Shown: piece by piece, positions 52,954-62,383 of the stretch
Numbering within the stretch: the first letter of the stretch is position 1
How the letters are laid out: every line of letters begins with the position of its first letter
Assembly: GCA_964636225.1 (NCBI GenBank)
Contig: CAZWQM010000003.1
Coordinates: forward strand, 1 to 64,000
Reading direction: 5' to 3'
Source: UBA1858 sp964636225
GTDB taxonomy: Bacteria; Pseudomonadota; Gammaproteobacteria; UBA4575
DNA: 64,000 nucleotides
Notes under the pieces: model-generated
Told to the model about the DNA's origin: nothing
The model's input: only the letters and a program-made list of their open reading frames with translations
The model's database searches: none
Program-made: the position numbers and the translations under genes

Positions 52954-54239
52954 TGGATGGCCTCCACCAACATTGCGCCACCTTGCCCACCGCCTATGCA
53001 CAATGTGGCAATCCCTTTATGTGCATTTTGTTGCAGAAGTGTATTCACCATGTGCAATACAATTCGAGCACCCGTCATTCCCACAGGGTGTCCACAGGCG
53101 ACAGCACCGCCATGAATATTTATTTTATTCGGATCGATTTCACCCAACGCTTTTTTGACGTTTAAATTATTTCGGCAATAATCTTCATCGTTAAATGCAG
53201 CAAGGCAGGCCAGCACTTGTCCCGCAAAAGCCTCATTTAATTCCCAATAATCTATATCGTCTATTTGCAGGCGGTTCTCTTTCAGCAGTAAGTGAGAGGC
53301 ATGCACGGGCCCCAGACCCATCTCGGAAGGATCCAGCCCTGCCCAATGGCAACTGGTTAACTTTGCCAATGGCGTTAATTTATATTGTTTTACCGCTTTC
53401 TCTGATGCCAGCAGTAACCATGCTGCACCATCGCTGATTTGCGCACTGTTACCCGCCGTAACTTTGCCGTAAGGTTTATCAAATACGGCTTTTAGCCTGG
53501 CCAGCTTTTCCATCGTTGAGTCCGGACGCACTCCGTCATCAAACTCATAAATTTTTCCGTGTTTTTCGTATAGCGGTTCTATTTCGTAATCAAAGACATT
53601 TTTTTTCTGGGCCTCAGCCAATTGCGAATGACTGTGTACGGCAAACTCATCCATTGCTTCTCTGGAGATATTAAATCGATGTGCAATTTTTTCTGCGGTC
53701 TGTCCCATCGACATATTCACTGTCGGATCAGTTAATCCGCACAGCAAACCTATTACGGGTTTTAGCAACGCCGGACGAAATTTTGCTATGACCTGCAGTT
53801 TATTCTGTATCGACTTAGCCTGTGCAAGATCCGCCAGCCAATGCACATACTCTTCGCGAAACAATAGCGGCGCATGACTCATAGCTTCCACACCACCCGC
53901 CAGCACCAGATTGGAGTGACCTAATCTGATTTGACCCATAGCACTGTCCAGCGCCTGCATGCCCGAAGCGCAATTTCTTTGCACTGTCCAGGCCGGAATA
54001 GTTTCAGGCAACTTCAGACGCAGCCCAACTAATCGCGCAATATTGGCCTCATCAGCACGCGGCATAACACAGCCCAAAATGATTTCATCGATGTTATTTG
54101 CATATTGCGCATGCTTACTCAGTAACGATCGTGCAATTGCCACACTCATATCGGATGCAGAAAACGGACCCGGCCGGCCACGCGCTTTGAGTATAGGACT
54201 GCGCAGACCATCTACGACATAAACCGGTTTTCCACTCAT
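52950..54239 (-). CDS. fadI: Acetyl-CoA C-acyltransferase (thiolase, FadI-like)
   Basis: 429 aa. The nucleophilic Cys90 lies in TVQRNCASGMQALDSA. The second active-site region is NIHGGAVACGHPVGMTGAR, and the C-terminal Cys motif is CIGGGQGGAM. It performs the last step of beta-oxidation, releasing acetyl-CoA. The length (over 400) suits FadI-type thiolases. The start overlaps fadE by 4 bp (ATGA), and the stop overlaps fadJ in the same way. Confidence 0.9.
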   Translation of the reverse strand: MSGKPVYVVDGLRSPILKARGRPGPFSASDMSVAIARSLLSKHAQYANNIDEIILGCVMPRADEANIARLVGLRLKLPETIPAWTVQRNCASGMQALDSAMGQIRLGHSNLVLAGGVEAMSHAPLLFREEYVHWLADLAQAKSIQNKLQVIAKFRPALLKPVIGLLCGLTDPTVNMSMGQTAEKIAHRFNISREAMDEFAVHSHSQLAEAQKKNVFDYEIEPLYEKHGKIYEFDDGVRPDSTMEKLARLKAVFDKPYGKVTAGNSAQISDGAAWLLLASEKAVKQYKLTPLAKLTSCHWAGLDPSEMGLGPVHASHLLLKENRLQIDDIDYWELNEAFAGQVLACLAAFNDEDYCRNNLNVKKALGEIDPNKINIHGGAVACGHPVGMTGARIVLHMVNTLLQQNAHKGIATLCIGGGQGGAMLVEAIQ

Positions 54240-56677
54240 GAATGTTTTCTCCCTTTCCAGTAAGTGGCATCAAAATCATCTACCGCAAATACTTTCAACC
54301 GCGCCTGCTGAGCATTGCGTATTACATCCGCTTCGGAGTCATTTATGACACCACAGGATACCGCCAGGTCCAAATCAAATTTCTTGATATTGCCCAGTCG
54401 TTTGGCACGTTTAACCAGCATTTCCAAAGGCGCCGCATTGATCACTTGCTGCAAGGCATCCTCCAACCACACCAGTGATTCATTAGCATCTTTCGGCACG
54501 TAGATATCGCCAGTTAATGATTCTCGCGTACCTAAATCATCCAGCAGCTTATTTGATATTTCATCATGTAGCGTATCTTTGCGAGGAATTTGTGGCTTGC
54601 CCAACGGATAAATCATGATATGCAATATATGTTTGAACCATTTTCCTGGCAGGTTATACATAAGCTCCTGCATGGCCAGATGAAAACCGCGACCACACTC
54701 GCGCATAGCCCAGTCTACAAAAGGGACTTCTTCAGAAGGCTCTCCCCGATCGCGGAAAAATTTCAGTACTACCGAAGACAGGTATAAATAACTCAGCATA
54801 TCTCCCAGTCTTGCTGACACATGCTCACGTCGTTTTAATGATCCGCCAAATATGGTTAACGCCACATCTGCAACCAATGCAAAATTTGCAGACAGTCGGG
54901 TCAGGCGTTTGTAATGCGGCTCTACAGTAGTAGCGAACGGCGCTTTCACCCAATGTGCTTTAGTTAGTCCAAGGAAAATACTCCGCCCAATATTGGTAAT
55001 TACATGCAATACATGGTTCCACAATGCATAATCAAATTTGTCCAGCGCAACATTTTCATTTTCTTCACTCAACGCCTCCATTTCTTTGTACAACCAAGGA
55101 TGACAGCGCACCGCCCCCTGACCAAATATGATCATACTGCGGGTAAGAATATTTGCGCCTTCTACTGTAATCGCAATGGGTACAGCTTTATAAATATGCG
55201 CAATATGATTACGCGGACCAATACATATTCCCGAGCCACCGTGAATATCCATGGCATCATCCACCACTTGTCGCATGCGTTCTGTTAAGTGATATTTAAT
55301 AATTGCCGAAGCTACTGACGGTTTGGAGCCCTGATCTAATGCTGCGGCAGTGACGGATCTTGCAGCATCCATCATATAGGTATTGCCGCCAATTCGACCC
55401 AGCACTTCAGCCACCCCTTCAAATTCACCAATGGGCATTTTGAACTGTGTGCGAACTCGCGCATAGGCGCCGGTATTTCTACTGGCAAATTTTGCAGCCG
55501 CTGTGGCAAGAGCTGGCAAAGAGATGGCGCGCCCGTCTGCAAGGGATTCCATTAACATCTTCCAGCCTTTACCTACTTGCGCCTGACCTCCAATAATCCA
55601 GTCCATGGGAATAAACACATCCTCACCTTGAGTTGGACCATTCATAAAAGGGACATTTAATGGCATATGTCGATTGCCAATAACAACGCCTTCAGTATCA
55701 GTAGGAATGAGAGCCAGTGTAATTCCGAGATTTTCCTCATCACCTAACAAGTGATCCGGATCCAATAATACAAACGCAAGCCCAAGCAACGTCGCCACGG
55801 GTGCCAAAGTGATATAACGTTTGTTCCAGGTCACACGCATGCCCAGTGTTTTTTCTCCATTAAATTCCTGGTAACAGACAATCCCTCTATCTGGCATGCT
55901 GCCCGCATCGGACCCTGCCTGTGGCCCGGTTAATGCAAAGCAAGGTATCTCTTTACCCTCCGCCAGTCTTGGCAAGTAGTAATCACGTTGCTCCTGTGTT
56001 CCATATTCAAGTAACAATTTTCCCGGGCCAAGTGAATTGGGTACCATTACAGTCACACCCGCCGCAATAGATCGACTCGCTACTTTCATCACTACACATG
56101 AATGCGCATAGGCAGAAAATTCCAAACCACCATAGGCCTTAGGAATAATCATTCCAAAAAAACTATGTTCTCTTATGAAGTCCCATGCTTGTGGCGACAG
56201 ATCAAAGTCTTCATTCGTGATCTTCCAATCATCCAGCAAGTCACATAGTTGCTCTACTGGTCCATCCAAATAAGCCTGTTCTTCCTCACTTAATTTCGCA
56301 CTAGGAGTATCCCTCAAAAATCGCCAGTCGGGATTTCCTGTAAATAGCTCTGCCTCCCACCATGTGGTTCCAGCTTCCAGAGCTTCTCGCTCTGTGTCTG
56401 ATATAAGAGGTAATAGTTTGCGAAATAATTCAAGCGCACGCACACTAATAAACTTCTTGCGCAAGGAAGGAATAGCAGTCACTGCGATCACGGCGGCGAA
56501 TACCAGCCATAGTATTGCTTTTATCAACCACGGTATGGCCGAAAGAAAGCTATAAATCGCTAACGCACTGCCAACCGCCATCAGAAGAGTAGAGGCAGGT
56601 AAATTCAAATATAAGAAGTAGGAAATCGAGCCTATCAGCAAAATTAAAAACAGTAGCTCTATTAATATCAGCTGCAT
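54236..56677 (-). CDS. fadE: Acyl-CoA dehydrogenase FadE
   Basis: 813 aa, the large FadE type known from E. coli (814 aa). Hydrophobic N-terminal helices (about 3-70) suggest membrane association. The acyl-CoA dehydrogenase core follows: GMIIPKAYGGLEFSAYAHS, CFALTGPQAGSDAGSMPD, and DIHGGSGICIGPRN. The long C-terminal domain unique to FadE ends near 813. It is first in the fadE-fadI-fadJ-acs operon. The 34-bp gap from the YiiX-like gene leaves little room for its own promoter. Confidence 0.95.
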   Translation of the reverse strand: MQLILIELLFLILLIGSISYFLYLNLPASTLLMAVGSALAIYSFLSAIPWLIKAILWLVFAAVIAVTAIPSLRKKFISVRALELFRKLLPLISDTEREALEAGTTWWEAELFTGNPDWRFLRDTPSAKLSEEEQAYLDGPVEQLCDLLDDWKITNEDFDLSPQAWDFIREHSFFGMIIPKAYGGLEFSAYAHSCVVMKVASRSIAAGVTVMVPNSLGPGKLLLEYGTQEQRDYYLPRLAEGKEIPCFALTGPQAGSDAGSMPDRGIVCYQEFNGEKTLGMRVTWNKRYITLAPVATLLGLAFVLLDPDHLLGDEENLGITLALIPTDTEGVVIGNRHMPLNVPFMNGPTQGEDVFIPMDWIIGGQAQVGKGWKMLMESLADGRAISLPALATAAAKFASRNTGAYARVRTQFKMPIGEFEGVAEVLGRIGGNTYMMDAARSVTAAALDQGSKPSVASAIIKYHLTERMRQVVDDAMDIHGGSGICIGPRNHIAHIYKAVPIAITVEGANILTRSMIIFGQGAVRCHPWLYKEMEALSEENENVALDKFDYALWNHVLHVITNIGRSIFLGLTKAHWVKAPFATTVEPHYKRLTRLSANFALVADVALTIFGGSLKRREHVSARLGDMLSYLYLSSVVLKFFRDRGEPSEEVPFVDWAMRECGRGFHLAMQELMYNLPGKWFKHILHIMIYPLGKPQIPRKDTLHDEISNKLLDDLGTRESLTGDIYVPKDANESLVWLEDALQQVINAAPLEMLVKRAKRLGNIKKFDLDLAVSCGVINDSEADVIRNAQQARLKVFAVDDFDATYWKGRKHS

Positions 56678-56711
56678 TACTCAACCTTCCTTTTGGATTT
56701 TAATAACTTAT

Positions 56712-57590
56712 TCAATGAGCAAATTTGTTTTCACTCACAGATCCTTCCGAGATATGTAGCACATCATGTGCATCCAGATATTTCTGAGCCTCTTCCGTAA
56801 CTATGCCTGATTCATCCCAGGGCAGTTTTTGGTAAAAGCCCAAATCATCTTTCCCCAGTAACGGGTATTTAATGATTTCAAAGTACGGCGAATAATCAAA
56901 ATCGCGTGGAGTAAACAAGCGCAAATTACGCTCTCTTAATGTGAATTTTTTATTTTCGTCTTGAAATATCAATGGCAGCACCGGAAAGCGCACCGATGCA
57001 AAAGCGCTGGCAATCATTGATGAGCACACTACCTTAGTGGGTGCCTGGGCGTTATGCTCAAACAGACTTGAATGCCATCGTCTGGGCATGAAAGTCCACC
57101 AGGGAATCAAAAAACGTGCGAGATCCAGCAGCTGCCTGACATCATAAGCCATTCCGAGAAAAGTAGTGGCATGCGTTATTACTTTGTTTACATCTTCAGG
57201 CGAGATCCCCCTTGGTCGACAAATTCGGGTGTGAAAGTCTTTATAAAATTTTAAAGGTGTCACGACAGTTCCCTTTCCTAACTGGCTTTCAATCAACAGA
57301 GGTTCGTCGGGTGGTCCATCATAATGCTGCATGATACGGGCTTTGGCGACTAGATCATGAATATCGTAGAGCCGACCCACATAAAGCGCACTATGACTCC
57401 AGGAACTCTGTGTGATAACTTTGATGGCGTGACTAACACGCAGACGTCCTTCAACCAATAGCACGTCGGCTGGTCGAATTTCAAACTCCAGACGCGAAAA
57501 ATTGGTGGGAGATAAAATTTCGCCATTCGTATCGGTTAAAAGAATACCTATTGCTTTATCCCAAGCCCATCGTTTTAATCGTTGTAGCAT
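56712..57590 (-). CDS. YiiX/YebB-like NlpC/P60-superfamily hydrolase
   Basis: 292 aa from the ATG at 57590, with AGGGG upstream; an ATG at 57611 is also possible. The permuted papain-like fold shows the catalytic His in SSWSHSALYVG and the catalytic Cys in TKVVCSSMIASAF, with the acidic partner expected in between. Relatives include YiiX and other enzymes acting on lipids or peptide linkages. No signal peptide is seen, so it is probably cytosolic. It precedes fadE by 34 bp on the same strand and may be cotranscribed with the fatty-acid operon. Confidence 0.78.
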   Translation of the reverse strand: MLQRLKRWAWDKAIGILLTDTNGEILSPTNFSRLEFEIRPADVLLVEGRLRVSHAIKVITQSSWSHSALYVGRLYDIHDLVAKARIMQHYDGPPDEPLLIESQLGKGTVVTPLKFYKDFHTRICRPRGISPEDVNKVITHATTFLGMAYDVRQLLDLARFLIPWWTFMPRRWHSSLFEHNAQAPTKVVCSSMIASAFASVRFPVLPLIFQDENKKFTLRERNLRLFTPRDFDYSPYFEIIKYPLLGKDDLGFYQKLPWDESGIVTEEAQKYLDAHDVLHISEGSVSENKFAH

Positions 57591-57766
57591 GGTGAGATAT
57601 TCCCCTGACATATTATGAGATTAACAGCTTCACTCAAATGGCGATTTAATTTCAAAACTATATAAATATGATAGCAAGCAGCTTATATTAGTTCATATTT
57701 ATATTTGTGCTGATCGTCTAAACATTAATTAATTCGCTTAAGTATTATTTATAAGCAAATTCAAAC

Positions 57767-58273
57767 TTACTTATAAGCGCTTGTAGATGTTTCTAGCTTA
57801 AGTTGCATTCTGAAGTGAGGGATACCTAGACCGGTATCCATTGTGGCTATCACTTCAAAACCATGCTGTCGGTAGAATTCCAACGCATTTGCTCGCGCAT
57901 TTAACCAGCAGGTTGCTGCGCCATTTTCTTGAGCATACTCAAGTAATTTTAGAATTATTCGACTTCCGATGCGCATTCTTTGGTATTTTTCAATCACTGC
58001 CATATAACGGATGCGCATGGCTTGATTTTCGGCCGGCTGAATACTTCCCACACCTATTATCGAGTTCTGCTTGTGAATTGCCGCGCAATGAAATGACTGC
58101 GAATCCAGTGAATCTCTTTCGCTGCCTAATGGAAGTTTGAGCGGTTTACGTAACTGCTCCCAGCGAAATCGAAAGTAACGCTCATACTCATCATGCGAAT
58201 GAGGGCAAATAATCTTATAGGTCAGCGTATCCAACAATGCAAACTCAGGCAAAAACCACCCAGGTAGTGGCAA
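57767..58273 (-). CDS. GNAT-family N-acetyltransferase
   Basis: 168 aa. Acetyl-CoA-binding motif A is QRMRIGSRIILKLLEYAQ, followed by CWLNARANALEFYRQHGFEV, typical of motif B in GNAT proteins. The target is unknown. The start at 58273 overlaps the 2OG-oxygenase gene by 29 bp, so a slightly later start is possible. It is the last gene of the 57767-59882 unit. Confidence 0.82.
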   Translation of the reverse strand: MPLPGWFLPEFALLDTLTYKIICPHSHDEYERYFRFRWEQLRKPLKLPLGSERDSLDSQSFHCAAIHKQNSIIGVGSIQPAENQAMRIRYMAVIEKYQRMRIGSRIILKLLEYAQENGAATCWLNARANALEFYRQHGFEVIATMDTGLGIPHFRMQLKLETSTSAYK

Positions 58274-58847
58274 TGTATTTTTCCCCTGACTGCAACGTCA
58301 CACCACGGTGCTCGTGGGTCCAAAAGGGCGGAAATAAAACCAGCTTGCCCACTTCAGGTTTGATTTTCACATCCTGAAACAAAAATTCTGTTTCACCTCC
58401 CGGACCTTCAACATCATTCAAATACCAGATCGCAACCAATTGTCGATGACTGAAGTCGTGACTGCCTCCATCAATATGCCAATGATAAAATTCGCCCTCC
58501 TGAGTTCGTTGCAAACCATAACCCATATCTTTGAATGGTCCGTTAAAGAACGAAAATTGCATTCTAAATTCCCTTATCGCTACACTTAGAGACTTAAATA
58601 ACGCCCTGTCTACATCATGCCAATGTGGCTTGCCACTAACAACAAGATCTGTAGATTGCTTAATACTTGTATCCTGATCAGCTAATTGCCCGATACGTCC
58701 TTGATATTGATCCTGCTTATTGACCTCAAAACGCCGGATGACATCCTCACAAAACTCGGTCGCCAGAGCATTTTTCTTTTCGAAAATAAAACTGTTTTGT
58801 TTGACTTCCCGAATAGTTACTAATTTGTTTTTCCCAGATCCACTCAT
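58245..58847 (-). CDS. 2OG-Fe(II) oxygenase (prolyl-4-hydroxylase type)
   Basis: 200 aa. The jelly-roll iron site reads HWHIDGGSHDFSHR (HxD), then LNDVEGPGGETEFLF and the distal HEHRGVTLQSGEKY, where K or Y would hold 2-oxoglutarate. Such proteins hydroxylate proteins or small molecules. The substrate is unknown. It starts 3 bp after the 351-frame gene and overlaps the GNAT gene, suggesting one operon. Confidence 0.85.
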   Translation of the reverse strand: MSGSGKNKLVTIREVKQNSFIFEKKNALATEFCEDVIRRFEVNKQDQYQGRIGQLADQDTSIKQSTDLVVSGKPHWHDVDRALFKSLSVAIREFRMQFSFFNGPFKDMGYGLQRTQEGEFYHWHIDGGSHDFSHRQLVAIWYLNDVEGPGGETEFLFQDVKIKPEVGKLVLFPPFWTHEHRGVTLQSGEKYIATTWVVFA

Positions 58848-58850
58848 TAT

Positions 58851-59882
58851 TTATAATTGTCTTGTTTCAAGATATTTCTCAATTTCAGCTTCGTTGATAT
58901 ACCTATCATGCAGCAAAAGGACTTGCCTGCAGGTTTCCGCCCAGTGCTCTGTTGCTTTGTTTATCCAGGCTTGCATTTTTTGCCAATCATTCTGTTCACA
59001 CCATGCTTGATAAACATCCAGAAAAGATGGACATAGTTGTTTACGCAGGGGATTCATATTCGCTGCGTAAAAATGTATGGAAGCTTCTCTATTTTCAGCA
59101 AACAAAGCCGGCAAGGTTGTTACTGCATCTGCATAAAAGTCCTTTAATGCACGCAATCTGAATTCAAGACGCGCATTGGAAATGCTAACCAGCATCTGCT
59201 TCCATTGTTCTCCTAATAATTTATTGGTTTTAATTTCGCCCTGCTCATACAAAATAATTGCTTCTGTTTCCACTTCCGTGATTTGATCCAGCGCAGCGTT
59301 TAAATCACCCTGGAAATCATAAAATGAAAATGCACGGCTGGCAGCATTCTTTATTTTATGCCATTGCCACTCCTGCAGTTTTTCCCATAGCATTCGCCTT
59401 ATCGATTCTTTACGGATAAATATTTTATTATCCAGTGTCATGGCGGGAGGCGAACCAAGATCACGTGCACATTCTTCAGAAGTAATCACTATCTGGCACT
59501 CATCAGCGAACTTCTGTTCTGCCAGTCGGCCCAGGAAAAAATGTGGAGTACACCGATTACCCACGCCACCACTATAAGCCATACCACGTGATTGAAGTTG
59601 TGTATTGATCGCATCAGTATCAAACGGATCATACAGCTGCCCATTTATTTCTATAGGTTTAAAAGGTGCCTGTTGCAGACTTTCCCATAAACATTCCCGG
59701 TCTACGACCCACTCTCCCACTTCTTCTTTGGTCATTGAGTCTGTATACAAATAACCCTTATCCCAACGACAATATTCGCGCATCTTCATCAAATAGACAC
59801 ACATGGTAAAATTACCTGCATGTCTGGCATCGGCAACATTGCAGTTATACTGAACAACTTCACAAAGAGCGTCTGTATTCAT
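58851..59882 (-). CDS. Conserved hypothetical protein (possibly Sfum_1244 family)
   Basis: 343 aa from the ATG at 59882, preceded by AGAGG; a further ATG at 59906 is open. It begins with NVADARHAGNFTMCVYLMKM and WDKGYLYTDSMTKEEVGEWV, and has two aromatic-rich stretches (LWEKLQEWQWHKIKNAASRA). I think it belongs to the Sfum_1244 family, of unknown function, but this is from memory. It is cytosolic by composition. It heads an operon with 2OG-oxygenase and GNAT genes. Confidence 0.78.
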   Translation of the reverse strand: MNTDALCEVVQYNCNVADARHAGNFTMCVYLMKMREYCRWDKGYLYTDSMTKEEVGEWVVDRECLWESLQQAPFKPIEINGQLYDPFDTDAINTQLQSRGMAYSGGVGNRCTPHFFLGRLAEQKFADECQIVITSEECARDLGSPPAMTLDNKIFIRKESIRRMLWEKLQEWQWHKIKNAASRAFSFYDFQGDLNAALDQITEVETEAIILYEQGEIKTNKLLGEQWKQMLVSISNARLEFRLRALKDFYADAVTTLPALFAENREASIHFYAANMNPLRKQLCPSFLDVYQAWCEQNDWQKMQAWINKATEHWAETCRQVLLLHDRYINEAEIEKYLETRQL

Positions 59883-59984
59883 GGATGACCTCTGTATAAT
59901 ATTCATAACTGTCCATGCCCGATGTTACCTCAGGGCATGAGATAATTCACAGACACATAACCTCAATTCTCATAGGGATAGACA

Positions 59985-60599
59985 ATGGCAAGATTAAAAG
60001 CCAAATGGAATCAGAAAAATCGTGAGCGCACACCGGAACAAATCGCTTCTGCGGTCGGCTTCAATACCTGGTTGCTGGCTACGGAGGCTTGCCTGAATCA
60101 TGAGAATGAAGGTTTCGAAACCAATACCCAATCACAAAGGCTGGATGTTATCAGCGAGTACCTGGCATTTTCACTGCACCTGGTCGACCGCATGACTTAT
60201 GGCGAGCTCGACGAAGATGAACGCGTGCGTTTCATTAATGCATTAGGTGTAAATATGGCTACTCTCATACACTCCAACCGGCTGGATGCAAATGGACCCG
60301 GGGAATATCGAAGCCAATTTATTTCTCTTCTTAACGAGCGAATGGATGAGTACTCGGAATGCAGTTATGACCCTAAAACCGGCCCGGGTTTTAACCTCAA
60401 AAGAACTTTGGGCAATCATGTGATGTCCGTAATGGGTGAAAAAGACAACAAATGGATTCCCGATTATGTGATTGATGTTGAAGCCCCCAAAATAGTTAAA
60501 GGCATGAGACGGGTTATGGATGGCATGGGCGATTCACTTGAAGATGCCAATTACGATATGCCACCTATTCCCGAAGGAGGCACCTGGGGTGAAGGTTAA
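59985..60599 (+). CDS. Conserved hypothetical protein
   Basis: 204 aa, soluble, with no cysteine-rich motif. The N-terminus is basic (MARLKAKWNQKNRERTPEQI), then an all-helical core (NTWLLATEACLNHEN; SEYLAFSLHLVDRM). The C-terminus is proline/glycine-rich. I do not recognise the family with certainty. It is divergent from the 59882 gene (102 bp) and overlaps the secreted-protein gene by 11 bp, so the two are translationally coupled. Confidence 0.8.
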   Translation: MARLKAKWNQKNRERTPEQIASAVGFNTWLLATEACLNHENEGFETNTQSQRLDVISEYLAFSLHLVDRMTYGELDEDERVRFINALGVNMATLIHSNRLDANGPGEYRSQFISLLNERMDEYSECSYDPKTGPGFNLKRTLGNHVMSVMGEKDNKWIPDYVIDVEAPKIVKGMRRVMDGMGDSLEDANYDMPPIPEGGTWGEG

Positions 60600-61449
60600 A
60601 TTCGTTATTTTATTATTTTTAATATTCACTTCATTCAGCAACAGCCACGCAGAACAGAATACAAAGCAAAACACGCAAGAAAACATTTGTGCCTATGGAT
60701 CACATAAAGAGCTGTATGAGAAATTTGCCCAAAAAAACTACATAGTCATTGCCCAGGGTAAACGCATGCAACCCGACGGTCACATTAAGGATTTTGCGGA
60801 TGTTTTATTTCTGCTATCTCCGGAAATGGACTTTTTTCACGCCGTTGCAATGAATGGTATTCACCATGATCACTTCAAGGCATGTATTTTTTACTCTGGC
60901 AGAGAAATTGATTATCAGTTTGCGCCGCCTATTGCCGATATTCTTCTGCGTGTAAATCGCCAACATCAGATTTTTCTTAGCGACTCCATGCCTGCAAACG
61001 CCACATGCCCGAAGGATGATAAAGATTGTGTTACATGGTCGGACTGGGCGCAAAAAACAACCCAGACGTTTTTGTTCAGCGCTTACAAATACTCATCAAA
61101 TTGGCCGCATGACCCTTACGATGATATTGTCGAGTTGACGCTTGATAGCAAGGTTATTCATCCAACGCGTGGTGCATTAGCCGAGCTCGCTCGTACAAAG
61201 TATGCATTGCGTTTGCGTAATGAATTGCACGAAAACATTGACGAGATAAAAGTTGCCAAAGACGCGTATAAACAAATATATGAAGAAGCGGACCACAGGC
61301 TCCCTCTAATATTTTTGAGTCTTACACAAAATAGAAATTGGTCGATTAACGAAATTGATCGTGAGAATGGCCTGGTACACCCAGTGCTTCATGGCGCCGA
61401 GCTTGAGCTATACCCCATGTCCAACGCGCAATACAAAAGTTTCAAATAG
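60589..61449 (+). CDS. Secreted protein of unknown function
   Basis: 286 aa from a GTG at 60589, chosen because AAGGAGG lies 8-9 bp upstream and because it places the signal peptide (MKVKFVILLFLIFTSFSNSHA, cut as MKVKFVILLFLIFTSFSN then SHA) at the N-terminus. The frame opens at 60520 in the previous gene. The mature protein has four cysteines, two in CPKDDKDC, possibly disulfide-bonded. No named domain is seen. It is coupled to the upstream gene by an 11-bp overlap. Confidence 0.75.
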   Translation: MKVKFVILLFLIFTSFSNSHAEQNTKQNTQENICAYGSHKELYEKFAQKNYIVIAQGKRMQPDGHIKDFADVLFLLSPEMDFFHAVAMNGIHHDHFKACIFYSGREIDYQFAPPIADILLRVNRQHQIFLSDSMPANATCPKDDKDCVTWSDWAQKTTQTFLFSAYKYSSNWPHDPYDDIVELTLDSKVIHPTRGALAELARTKYALRLRNELHENIDEIKVAKDAYKQIYEEADHRLPLIFLSLTQNRNWSINEIDRENGLVHPVLHGAELELYPMSNAQYKSFK

Positions 61450-61457
61450 TCAAGTGA

Positions 61458-61724
61458 TCACCATAGTGGATGCTTAATCCAGACAGATTCACTTTCTTTT
61501 ATATTTAAAGCATCAAATACATCTCTTTGATGAAACCCAAAAGACTCCAATAGTTGCTCAAGCAGCATTCGGGTAAGGGGTACCGAGGTTTGCATCAACT
61601 TGGATTTTTTATCCTTCTCACGTTTATGTTGCCCAACAATTTGCGCAGAGTAATGTGCACCGTGTTTAGCAACTTTGACAAACACGTTCATATTTTCGTT
61701 AGGCAAACTCAGAAAATCATTCAT
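61458..61724 (-). CDS. Small hypothetical protein
   Basis: 88 aa, basic in the middle (GQHKREKDKKSKL), with C-terminal MLLEQLLESFGFHQRDVFDA. It contains no cysteine or membrane helix. The composition is protein-like, and GGATGT lies upstream of the ATG. It converges on the secreted-protein gene 8 bp away. I do not recognise it. Confidence 0.6.
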   Translation of the reverse strand: MNDFLSLPNENMNVFVKVAKHGAHYSAQIVGQHKREKDKKSKLMQTSVPLTRMLLEQLLESFGFHQRDVFDALNIKESESVWIKHPLW

Positions 61725-62068
61725 ACAACATCCTTTAAAACCATGTAAATATCTTCATCCAGACGGTGTTTATTGCGCCAGATCCTTTAATTATTATGTA
61801 CAACGCACCTCAAAATTGACAAAAAGTGAGAATATTCATCAGCTTAGCGGCCAAATACCGTATATCTCGAATATTTTACGATATTTCATATGTCCGCTGA
61901 ATGGTGGCTTATAAATGTAGTAAAAACGTACCAGTTCGCTTATAGTGGTAGTCGCTACAGATTTAGTAATCGGCAATAATGGTTGTTCCCTCCGTGTTAC
62001 CCCTTGAGTTTCCTGTTTCATAAGCCTGTAAGCAACATTTTTTCAATTTTTTTAAGGTAAATATTTTT
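61725..62068 (+). promoter_or_regulatory. Upstream region of the cold-shock gene
   Basis: 344 bp without a credible gene. A TTGACA occurs at 61816-61821 with no good -10 at normal distance. A TATAGT at about 61941 could be the -10 of the cold-shock gene and would give a long leader (roughly 120 nt), as is common for cspA-like mRNAs. I could not identify a cold box with confidence. A 60-codon frame on the minus strand (61839-62021) looks random. Confidence 0.35.
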
Positions 62069-62272
62069 ATGGCTACAGGTACTATTAAGTGGTTCAACGA
62101 ATCCAAAGGCTTTGGATTCATTTCTCAAGACAACGGTGGAGCGGATGTTTTTGTCCATTACAGCGCGATTCAAGGCACTGGCTTCAAAACACTAAAAGAA
62201 GGTCAGACAGTGACTTTTGAAGTTGAAAACGGACCTAAAGGGCCGCAGGCAACCAGCGTTGCATCCGCTTAG
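62069..62272 (+). CDS. cspA: Cold-shock protein, CspA family
   Basis: 67 aa. Single OB-fold with both nucleic-acid-binding motifs: RNP1 (KGFGFI at 17-22) and RNP2 (VFVHY at 30-34). It acts as an RNA chaperone. The start MATGTIKWFNESKGFGFIS is almost identical to the CspA consensus. A terminator follows at 62315-62340. Confidence 0.97.
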   Translation: MATGTIKWFNESKGFGFISQDNGGADVFVHYSAIQGTGFKTLKEGQTVTFEVENGPKGPQATSVASA

Positions 62273-62314
62273 GAAAAAAATCATCGACCTGTCTTTTAGA
62301 CCAGGTCGTTAGGC

Positions 62315-62345
62315 AGAGCCCCGCACACACGGGGCTCTTTGTTTT
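62315..62345 (+). terminator. Rho-independent terminator after cspA
   Basis: AGAGCCCCG-CACA-CACGGGGCTCT: a strong GC stem (AGAGCCCC/GGGGCTCT) followed by TTGTTTT. It lies about 45 bp after the cold-shock stop and just before the RRM gene. Confidence 0.88.
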
Positions 62346-62383
62346 CCGGCTTTAACAGCCTCCACACACATGTTGGAGCTATT

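Noticed and set aside
61816..61821. TTGACA as the -35 of the cold-shock gene
   Set aside because: No acceptable -10 hexamer is found 16-18 bp downstream.
61839..62021. 60-codon minus-strand frame upstream of the cold-shock gene
   Set aside because: No ribosome site and random-looking composition; the region is better read as the cold-shock leader and promoter.
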